Shown here in pieces: positions 55,571 through 64,000 of a stretch of 64,000 bases of DNA. The translations under genes and the position numbers were made by a program. Within the stretch, counting starts at the first letter, position 1. Each line of letters opens with the position of its first letter. The stretch spans positions 15,311,771-15,375,770 of the forward strand of contig OX438743.1 in NCBI GenBank assembly GCA_949316235.1, read 5' to 3'. Below the pieces are notes generated by a model. That model was not told the origin of the DNA. It saw only the letters and a program-made list of their open reading frames with translations, and did not search any database. Source of the stretch: Oegoconia quadripuncta. Lineage: Eukaryota > Arthropoda > Insecta > Lepidoptera > Autostichidae.

Positions 55571-56289
55571 GACATCTTCTTGCAGCAGCTCTAGATTGAA
55601 GCCGTGCGAGACGCTTCCTTGGCGACACGGTACAGATACAAAAGGGAGGTGTTTTAACCCGTGATTTTAAACGACCTCTTGACGTCATCGTACTGGGCTT
55701 AGCCACGCCAGTGTGACTGAATCGCATAGCAAAAGTAATCTTTTTAATCAGTACCGTACTCCAAACATGGTCGGTATCCGGCCGTCACCTCAAAGTTTTG
55801 TACTTACCGTTGGAGAAAGGTATTGGAAAAGTAGGCTTGCCTAAATATTACTTTCGGAACAAGATACTAGGGGCTGCAGCTTTCACAGTGTATGCACTAT
55901 TCAATTAGTCATAGAGCTAACTCAGGTGCAATTTCTAACATATTTATGTTACAAGCGTCAAAATTTAATCCTAGAACTTGCATTCATTAGAGCAGAGGAC
56001 GTTATTCTGTTCGATAGAAAGAAATCAAGTTTGCTAACTCCACAGTAATCCAGCTATAATCAATAACGTCAAAAACTTGAAAAAGCCCGTAACATGTGCC
56101 TGACCACCTCGATCTCTTCGGTCTTAACCTCCAACCAAAATATTGGACGTTCTATACAATTATAACGCTAAGATCAGGCGATCAATTTTTAGTAATTTTT
56201 GGCTGTGGGCCAACAGTGGGAATGTGTAACACTATTGAGGATTCATAGTCTTACGAGGGCTTCCTAAATTTTAAATGAGGATAATTAAT
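55571..56289. other. No gene recognised
   Basis: No supported exon or element. Confidence 0.4.
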
Positions 56290-56645
56290 TTTAATTAATG
56301 GAGGCAGAAGAAACAGCCGCCTACGTCATCTTAAGATGTCCAGGTGTGGCGGTATACAGGGCACAGCACCTCGGGTCACCAGGGTCACTTCCAGCAGTCG
56401 TCTGCAATATCAAAGGTCTGCTAGGCTTCTTGAAGGAACTGGGTTGGCTAAGAGTATTGTCAGCAACCCACCACGCAAAATAGGCGCGAACAGCTCTCGT
56501 TTTCTCGGGGATTTCTAAATGTTTTCTACATTTTCATTTTATTGCTATAATATGTACATAATAACAAGGTATCTAATATAAACATATCCAACTGTAACTT
56601 GTGACCCTATTCTGGCAAATAAATGAATTCTATTCTATTCTATTG
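56290..56645 (+). pseudogene. LINE 3' end with (ATTCT)n tail
   Basis: A frame from 56298 reads M-E-A-E-E-T-A-A-Y-V-I-L-R-C-P-G and L-K-E-L-G-W-L, the Cys-containing C-terminus of a LINE protein. The UTR ends AAATAAATGAATTCTATTCTATTCT, a short microsatellite tail. Confidence 0.65.
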
Positions 56646-57407
56646 TGCTCCGTAAAGTTGTTTCACCATGAGTTTGGGAAAAGCAATATTTTTATAGTAG
56701 ATAAAAGCGTTTTCTTAATGAATTTATTTTGACCTGTGGTCAATGTGATGTCTTAAGAATAAGAAGACTTTTATTATTTTTAACAGGTACCATGTAAAAA
56801 ATCAATTTCCTTAGACAATTGTTTAGATTTATCATGTTCATGTATTATTTTATTTATTTTATACATTTAATAAATTTATAGTTTAACTTTACATGTTTTA
56901 TTTTTCATATAGGTAGATAATGTACAAATTCAGATTATTTATTTTTGTATAATACAGAATCCTTCTAAAAGTTGCACACGGAACCAGAAAAAAAGTTCAC
57001 ATGCACATTCAAAAGCGACCGACTCAGAAATTGCTGTCCAAAAATGCGATTAATAAACTTACAACTTTCACACTTGAATGGACACTAGAACGGTTACCGT
57101 TTTTTTTTAAGTTTTTCTATTTATAAATATTTTTTTAAACACATTGGTACTTACTTGTTTTTGAATTTCTTTCGTCGAGGCCTGTTATTTGATACCTATC
57201 TCGATGGGATGCTGAAATTATAAATGGCTGCTAAAAACCGCCAAATTGGATTACTCCTGACGTTGGGTTTTCCCGTTGGTCAGATCGATGGTTAGATTAG
57301 TCTGTCCAGTGGGAAATTTTTGTCCCATTGTCCAGATCAGTCCTAACTTATGATACTCCCGAAAAGTATAGGCTCGCTCTAGGTACTTTGCTCCCGGATT
57401 TTTTTTT
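56646..57407. other. No gene recognised
   Basis: AT-rich, no supported feature. Confidence 0.4.
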
Positions 57408-57757
57408 TTTATGCATAACGGGTTGGTACTTGACCTCAATCACACCTGATGTTAAGTGAAGATGAGGTCGAAGATGGAAGCGTACTGACCCGGAAACCCC
57501 AACACATTTGGGGGACTGGCTATCTTATCTCTGACAACCGGAACACGACAATGCTATTGACATTGCTGCTTGGCGGCAGATTTAGATAAGATGGTGGTAG
57601 CTAGCCAGGCGGATATTTAAAATGCCCTACCACCAACCAAACCGAGTACTTAAACATGTACCCCGCTGGGGATCGAACCCGCGACCTCCGAATCGTAAAC
57701 CCACTGTTGTTTACATTGAGCCACGGAGGCGGTTAACATTGAGCCACGGAGGCGGTT
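57408..57757 (-). repeat. SINE family B, full length, with a duplicated 5' end
   Basis: It matches the complement of 31029-31365 from tail to head (B box GGTTCGATC...). The first bases of the head (AACATTGAGCCACGGAGGCGG on this strand) occur twice in tandem, at about 57712-57733 and 57735-57755. Confidence 0.85.
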
Positions 57758-58384
57758 GAAGAAGTAATAATATTCCTTGGTATGGAATCACGTAGCGATT
57801 ATTTACTCTTTGATTCAAAGAGAATATAATCACTGTAACGACAGATCATCAAATCGAATCAGGATAGGTTGAAGGTGGTAACATATTATTATTTTGTGCA
57901 ATAAAAGTGTCTGTATTGTAACATACATACATATAGACGCGGTGAATACATTATCCTGCTTTTGGCTTACCATAGTCGGGTAAAAAAAGGGAAAGTCGCG
58001 GGTTCCTAGCGGATACGTTTAGTATCTACACGGTTTGGTTGGTAGGGCATTAATAAAAATGTCTGTCAAAAAATTCGTCAATTGTTCGCTCTCACGTGGT
58101 TCGCAGGCATCACCACAGAATACTCATACCTCTAGCGAGGGCATCACTGAATGCAAAAAGAAAAGCTCCTTGCACCGGAAGTTGAATGAATGATGTCTAT
58201 GTTCAACCACAGAATAAATAATAGCCTACAAATGGAAGGTGTTATTTAGTTTAAATATTTACTTTATAATTATTATTAAATCATCAAGACCTCTCCAAAG
58301 TATCAACCAAACATAATTTTCTGTCTACGCAACCAAATTATCCGAACAAAGACAATTTATGACGCAAGCGTTGACAGGAAAATA
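57758..58384. other. No gene recognised
   Basis: Includes a scrap of family B (GGTTTGGTTGGTAGGGCAT, 58032-58050). Otherwise unassigned. Confidence 0.4.
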
Positions 58385-58555
58385 AGAATGACTTGACCGT
58401 GACTAGACTCTGTATACGCCAAGTATACGACGAATTACTTATTTTGTCTGAGACTGACTTAAAAACTGAAGAAATAAGATAAATAAGACCTGGCTGTTAT
58501 GGGCTAGATCCCTTTGCCTTCTCCTAGAGGAGAAAAAAAAACTAAAAAAAAAACT
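58385..58555 (+). repeat. Family A copy 11 (3' half only)
   Basis: From AAGAATGACTTGACCGTGACT to CTTCTCCTAGAGGAG and A-rich sequence. Confidence 0.8.
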
Positions 58556-58659
58556 GTCTACGAACGCAGCAAGGCCTGGGATGCCATGTTGAGGAAATTC
58601 CCTCCAAACTTAGCTTTTTATGAGATTTAGAGGAATATATGTTCAATGCTCAGGTTGGC

Positions 58660-58765
58660 TGGAAGAGATCTCTTAAAGAGATAAGTCCACCTTTGTACGT
58701 GACCTATTGTTTGTACTCTGTTATTGTAATATTTTGGTGCAATAAAGAATAACTAAAGAATATGT
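58660..58765 (+). repeat. Retroposon 3' tail
   Basis: GAGATAAGTCCACCTTTGTAC...TGCAATAAAGAAT, a diverged relative of 8490-8608. Confidence 0.5.
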
Positions 58766-59216
58766 GTATCTAAACGTTTTTTATTGATGGTATTGAATCA
58801 TTGTTGTTAAAAAAAATAAAATAGTAAACTTTTACTATAAACTATTTGGGAGGATTTTCGATGAGATGATACTTATTTTTGGCAGCAATAGAAAGACTTA
58901 TTTTGCGATAAGTAATCATTTCGGGAAATTATAGTTCTACGATAATTATTATTTATTTATTTATATATTTTCAACAAACTTTACAGCATATCCTTATATA
59001 TTACTTAAGATTAAATTACATACCTACTTATTATGCCAATTATAAAGTTTAACATATTACTATGCATGACAACACGCGGTAAAACGGAAAAAACGGACAC
59101 GCGGTTATGTGTATTACTTTATGATTTAGGGCTAGGTTGGGGGAGGGCTAAAAACGATTTTGATGATTTTCATTTCTTTAAATATGTCCCTTTGATATCG
59201 TAAGAAAACGAATATA
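58766..59216. other. No feature seen
   Basis: AT-rich flank to the left of the transposon; no supported feature. Confidence 0.4.
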
Positions 59217-60893
59217 CAGGCTGTGGTTTTAAACAGTCTCCATATTATACGAAAGTCTACAACAAATAGTATAAATGTGCTTAAAACTATTAAATAACAA
59301 ATTAACAACATGGTCAGTGCCCTATTCATCTTGTAAGGTTTTATGCTTTATACCAAAATTTGCGTATACTAGCCCAGAGGGTCGACGAACGACCGATACA
59401 ATAAAGTCAACGAACATAAACATTTCGATCGTCTAGTGCTGTGTGGTGTCGGCACATAAAAAGAATAGCACCAACCCATCTCTTCCCGTGGATGTCTTAA
59501 AAGGCGACTAAGGGACTTTCCATAAAAACATCCATAGACTTGCAGGTTTTAACGGCGATGGGCTCACCCCCTGTCACGTGTGTATTTCTGTGATTCCTAG
59601 GGTGAAACATGGATGTTGTTTCAAGCATTAATCTTTTAATGTTTGGAACACCCAAACGCTTCGTTTGGGATGTCTCTGACCACCCCATTTGGGATAGAGG
59701 TCGTGACTTTATGTATGTATGTATACCCATTGCGTAGTTTCCTTCTCACCCAAATTACCAATAGTGTTGAAGCCAAGTAATGTTGATTAGATTTTTTTAT
59801 TGGTACGTGTAGCGTACTGACATAAAGACATTTAGAGGTTGAGGTGTTCGAAATAAAATTTAAGGTTGTAGGTACTTACGTAATGTGACTTATGTTACTC
59901 GTAACAACTGCTCAATATGTGCGCCTCCACGAGCAAGACACAGTTCGGCACGTCGCCTAGAGTTTTCTTTTAATTTTCGTAAAACGTAAACGTTTTCGTT
60001 AACCGTTTCAAAGGCAGACACGACTCGCGAACGCAATTGCACTACACTGGTAATTTCCTCGTTGTACACTAGTCTTTTCACATCACCCCATAAACAAAAG
60101 TCAAAAGGTGTAAGGTCCGGAGACCGAGGAGGCCAAACCACTGGACACCACGTCCCACCCACTGTGCTCCAAACGTATCATTCAGGTAGTTGCGCACAAT
60201 GTTACCGTAATGTGGTGGTGCACCGTCCTGCTGGTAGTACAAGTCTCTGTGGAGTGCCAATGGAATATCCATCAGCATCTCATCGACAACCTGATGCAGC
60301 AGATCCAGGTAGGTAAGGCTGGTGAGACGACCTTCAATAAAATAAGGTCCTAATAAATGGGTGCCGATAATACCAGCCCATACGTTCAAACTAAAACGAG
60401 TTTGGAACGAGTCGTTTTTGGTCACATGAGGGTTGTGCTCCCTGTGCGCCCACCAGTGTTCATTATGCACGTTGTAAACGCCAACCGGCGTGAATAGCGC
60501 CTCGTCGGTCCACAAAATGTTCACATGCTGATGTTCGAGGAGCCATCTACAAAACTCGACTTGGCCGACGTTATCAGTGGGCAGCAAATCCTGAACTCGT
60601 CGAAAATGGAGCGGGTGCTGCTGGTTCTTCTTCAATAGGCGCCAAACTATGGTATGATCCAGGCCGAAGCGACGACCAGCTTCACGTGTACTGGCGCGGG
60701 GCTCATCCTCAAAAAACTGCAGGATCTGCTCTTGTACGTCGACGGGCAGGCCCACGTTGCCACGCCCACTAGCATGCGCTGGTACTGCAAACTGCCCGTA
60801 GTCGAGCAGGCGTTGTGTAGCAGCCAGCTTTGTTTCCCGTGACGGCGTTGGACGATCCGCGTACCTCTCCGCGTACATGCGTACTGCTGCACT

Positions 60894-62797
60894 GCGTAGA
60901 CGACACCGGAAGAGAGCTCCTTCGGGTACTATTCCCGGACGACAACCGGGAGAACGACACGGCTCATCAGTGTCAGATACGAGGAACGATGTTAAATGTC
61001 CCGGAAACTCCTCGCTCCACCCTCGCCACCGTGAGGGAGCTCATTGAGGTGGCAGAATCTTTACCGACTAACAGGGCCCCAGGAGCAGACAAGATTTCGA
61101 ATCGCATATTGAGGGAATGCATCAGGACAGCACCAGAAGCCGTTTTACACGTGCTGAATCGCTGTCTAGAGACCGGGGTCTTTCCTTCAATATGGAGATT
61201 GGGAATCGTTAAAATTATTCCCAAGTCAGGGGATAAACCTCTCGATGACCCGAAATCCTATAGGCCAATAACGCTTCTTCCAGCTTTGGGTAAACTGTTG
61301 GAGAGGATTATCGTCCCCCGTCTACTTCCTAATGGTCTTAGGCACCACCCTAGACAGTTTGGTTTTACCCCGGGAAAATCGACAGTGGATGCAGTAATTT
61401 CGGTAAGAAGGACGGTTCAAGAGTCAACAGCCAAATATGTCTCAGGGATTTTCCTAGACATTGCGGGTGCCTTCGATAATGCATGGTGGCCTATGATAAT
61501 GCTTAAGCTGAAGGTCAGAGGTTGCTCCAGCAATATCTACAGGATGCTGTTGGAGTACTTCGCTAACGGCTCGATAGAATTACGCATGGGTTCCTGTGTG
61601 GTGTCGAAAGTACTCACACGAGGCTGTCCTCAGGGATCAGTGCTTGGGCCGTATTTGTGGAATGTGTGCTTCGACGACTTTCTGGAAATACCAATTCCGC
61701 GAGGTTGTCAATTGTTCGCGTACGCAGATGACGGCCTGCTACTGATAGAGGGAGACTCGCGTGCAGCCCTGGAGAGACTGGCGCGGACGTGTTTGGAGTT
61801 GATAGGGGACTGGGGACAGAGGAACAGGTTGGACTTCTCTCCCCATAAGACCCTGCAATTGTTACTCAAGGGTGACCTCAAAGTGCCACCCCGAATCCGC
61901 TTCAAAGACGTCACCGTCAAAAGCAAACCTCATGTCGCCTACCTTGGAGTCATCCTAGAGCGAAACTTTGGTTTTACTGAACACACTCGCGTTATTGGCA
62001 ATCGAGCCAAATCGAATTTTTATGCTTTTGCTAGAGTTTCCAAGGCGACATGGGGGCTAAACTTTCACACTCTCCGTATCATCTACAAAGCCACCTATGT
62101 GACCAGTATGTGCTATGGGGCACCGTCCTGGGTGGACAGGGCCACAATGGTTGCCGTTCGTCGACGCTTACTCCAGAGTCAGAGAATGGCACTGCTATTT
62201 CTCTGCAAAGCCTACCGAACCACTAGTACTGAAGCTCTCCCAGTATTGGCAGGGGTATGGCCAGTTGACCTGGAGATCCAAGCGCGCGCCGCTAACCACT
62301 TCCGTTCCCGCGGTCTCGCGTGGACCGACTTTAGAATAGGCGACATGTCCCGTGTGTCTCGTCTGTTTTGTGGGACTTGTGCTGAAGTGGAGGACCAACT
62401 TATGGCCGAATGGCAGGCCCGTTGGGACTGTACAGATAAGGGCAGACAGTTGTACAGGTTTTTCCCTGACATCAGGGACCGCATGGCAAAGGGGTGGTTA
62501 GAGATAGACCATTGCACATCTCAGTTCTTAACGGGTCACGGGAATTTTAAAGCCAAACTATTCTCCATGGCATTGGCCGAATCACCGAATTGCGAGTGTG
62601 GCGATGGCGAACAATCATCACATCACATTTTGTGGGAGTGTGTAAACTGGAGGGAGGAACGTGAACTCATGCTTGACGGTCTAAATTCAGTAGCCCGTCC
62701 GGTGTTCTACAACGACCTGGTCTCGAACAGACACAATTTCCAAGCTTTCAAGCGTTTTTGTCACTCATATTACTGGCATTACTACTCGCGGTAGCCT
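60894..62797 (+). CDS. R1-like ORF2 fragment: reverse transcriptase and C-terminal zinc motif
   Basis: The frame is open through the LINE to a TAG after 62794. Apparent upstream codons from 60830 are antisense transposase sequence and not part of the LINE protein. RT motifs in order: N-R-A-P-G-A-D-K-I, S-Y-R-P-I-T-L-L-P, G-F-T-P-G-K-S-T-V-D, F-L-D-I-A-G-A-F-D, R-G-C-P-Q-G-S-V-L-G-P and the catalytic F-A-Y-A-D-D. A thumb region follows, then a C-terminal C-E-C...H-H-I-L-W-E-C motif near 62590-62640. The match to R1 is strong in the F-D-N-A-W-W-P and L-W-N-V-C-F-D-D segments. The endonuclease and ORF1 are absent because of 5' truncation, so this copy cannot move by itself. Confidence 0.9.
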
Positions 62798-63119
62798 TCT
62801 GTTACCGTCCCGCTCACTGCATCTAGGCGCAGTCCGTGGTGTATACAAAGCAGGGGGCCGAGCTTCACTCGACCTCCTTCCCCATAGGGTTGGCATTACT
62901 GCCGTTTGCATTTCATTGGCTACACTCCCATTTGCCGAGGGGGGAGTGGGAAACTTCTTTTCCTACTTACACACCCTATTCCTTTCTTTAATTAGTCTGG
63001 GGTCCAAGGTAGCAATAGAATCACGTAGGGCACCGTCTACCTTCAGTAGGCGCCGTGTCGAGTACCACTGTTGATCCTGGCTTACAGGAGTTACAGTGGG
63101 AGGAGTGTGGAGGCGGGAT
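60894..63119 (+). mobile_element. R1-clade LINE, 5'-truncated, nested in the transposon
   Basis: Bounded by a 10-bp target duplication CTGCTGCACT at 60884-60893 and 63120-63129. It starts inside ORF2, contains the RT domain and C-terminal region, and has a 3' UTR ending GGAGGCGGGAT without poly(A). The UTR is collinear with 6187-6564. The insertion split the transposase gene, so it is younger than the transposon. Confidence 0.9.
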
Positions 63120-63589
63120 CTGCTGCACTCAAGCTGTCACCAGCGAGGGTACATCCGCACCATCTCCAAGTAATCTCTGTTAGAGTAACGCGACATTTTA
63201 TTTTAAGCAAAATTTACGAAAGTCGTACCACGTGTGCTTGTGCTTTCGCGGTGGCGGCAGCGGGCAGACTAACCGGAGTTTAGCGAAGTCGCTTGCATAC
63301 CCGCGCGGCGCGTGCGGCCGTAGGTGCCGACAAAGAAGCCGGTCCCTTTGTCGGCGCTGGCTAGGCGGCGTGTGGCGGCAGCGTGGGAATTTGAACTTGC
63401 CGATACCTTAGTATACGCAAAAAAAACAGATGCTTCAAAATAAATTCGATATTTTGATTTTTTTAAGGTATACTTTTTTTAATTGATTTATAATCACTTA
63501 CAGCAATACAATCCCCTCCTTCAATTTGGAGACTGTTTAAAACCACAGCCTGTATTAAAATAGCATTAAAATGGAGCAAGACATACATT

Positions 63590-64000
63590 CGGAAAACTAA
63601 ATTAGAAAAGGAAACGATGGCGACCAACGAATGGAAACTATTGCTTCATTCAGCCACAGTATTCCAAAATTTTATCACGCTTAATCACGTAGTAAAACGC
63701 CAAGCATCGCCCTCTACATAGCTCGTACTGTGCCATTTGAGCTTTTTTAGGAGGCCCATTTGAGAGACCACGTTTAAGTACCATAGGTAATCACTGGTAA
63801 TAAACCTTGATTAAAGACTTCCGTCTTCAAGCACAGGTATATTGGACAAGCAGACGTTTTTGCGCAGTTTTCCGATCTCTGCCCATCCAAGTTGGAGTCG
63901 TCGATTGGCCTCTCTCTCGAATTTGAACCTGTCTAGTCGGATGTTTTGCCCCAAATATGAGAATGGAGTTCCCAACTGATATTGATGTAGGCTCAACCTG
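63590..64000 (-). pseudogene. RTE-clade LINE reverse-transcriptase fragment (runs off window)
   Basis: On the minus strand, from 64000: Y-L-G-Q-N-I-R-L-D followed by R-L-Q-L-G-W-A-E-I-G-K-L-R. After a frame change near 63840 come L-K-T-E-V-F-N-Q, L-P-V-I-T-Y-G-T, a stop, T-W-S-L, then K-A-Q-M. This is the RT thumb and connection region of RTE elements, with at least one frameshift and one stop. Confidence 0.75.

Larger units (their letters stand above)
59890..63196 (-). pseudogene. Tc1/mariner-superfamily transposase, broken by a LINE and frameshifts
   Basis: The start ATG is at 63194-63196 on the minus strand, followed by M-S-R-Y-S-N-R-D-Y. The N-terminal DNA-binding region is cut at 63129 by the LINE insertion and resumes at 60893 with A-A-V-R-M-Y-A-E-R-Y. 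The helix-turn-helix part has A-S-T-R-E-A-G-R-R-F-G. The catalytic core has W-T-D-E-A-L-F (first D), Q-Q-D-G-A-P-P-H (second D) and R-S-P-D-L-T-P-F-D (third acidic residue, mariner-like). A frame change at about 60160-60180 lies between the second and third motifs, and another near 63150 lies just before the LINE site. This belongs to the insect transposases with an extended N-terminal domain. Inactive in this copy. Confidence 0.85.
59217..63552 (-). mobile_element. Tc1/mariner-type transposon carrying a nested LINE
   Basis: CAGGCTGTGGTTTTAAACAG plus six more bases (59217-59242) are exactly complemented at 63527-63552. Both ends are flanked by TA, the superfamily's target duplication. Inside is a minus-strand transposase interrupted by an R1-like LINE (60894-63119). 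Without the LINE and one copy of its 10-bp duplication the transposon would be about 2.1 kb. Confidence 0.85.

Noticed and set aside
1..64000. CRISPR arrays, operons, bacterial or phage genes
   Set aside because: No direct-repeat/spacer pattern; coding signals are split by introns and repeats are eukaryotic, so the window is a metazoan nuclear sequence.

Overview
The window reads as nuclear DNA of a moth or butterfly. It is AT-rich, genes are split by short GT-AG introns, and most of the sequence is mobile-element debris of lepidopteran type: a Lep1-like Helitron, R1- and RTE-clade LINEs, tRNA- and 5S-derived SINEs, and many small inverted-repeat elements. I saw no operons, CRISPR arrays or genuine tRNA/rRNA genes.

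Layout. 1-8608: mostly unassigned, with a small TA-flanked MITE (3691-4060), an inverted SINE pair (4440-4680) and a 5'-truncated R1-like LINE tail (6187-6564). 8609-16110: a complete insect errantivirus-type provirus (gag, pol, env) with identical-looking 314-bp LTRs and an AGGG target duplication; pol is open, but gag has an internal TGA and env a frame change. 16379-19490: several copies of a short retroposon, here called family A, and the first block of a palindromic repeat. 21520-26360: decayed copia, LINE, Helitron and Mutator-like pieces. 26697-27090: the second palindromic block, followed at once by an intact single-exon membrane-protein ORF (27232-28146).

28612-37313 (minus): a nine-exon gene for an unrecognised 558-residue, largely helical protein. 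Its 3' end converges on the preceding gene. 37565-41177: a LINE/family A cluster, including an exact 431-bp tandem duplication that ends 76 bp before the next start codon. 41254-55142 (plus): the planar-cell-polarity gene inturned in 13 phase-consistent exons (971 residues), its introns filled with SINEs, MITEs and a 1.3-kb foldback element inside a Lep1 Helitron. 55143-64000: further repeats and a layered insertion, in which an R1-like LINE sits in the coding sequence of a Tc1/mariner-type transposon that still has both terminal repeats; an RTE LINE fragment runs off the window.

The three host genes show no obvious functional link. The most unusual material is family A (a short-ORF retroposon with a GGCGGGAA box and a tail shared with a neighbouring LINE), the palindromic GTACAGCCAATAAT clusters, SINEs with different Pol III heads on one tail, and a provirus that looks very young yet carries two broken genes.
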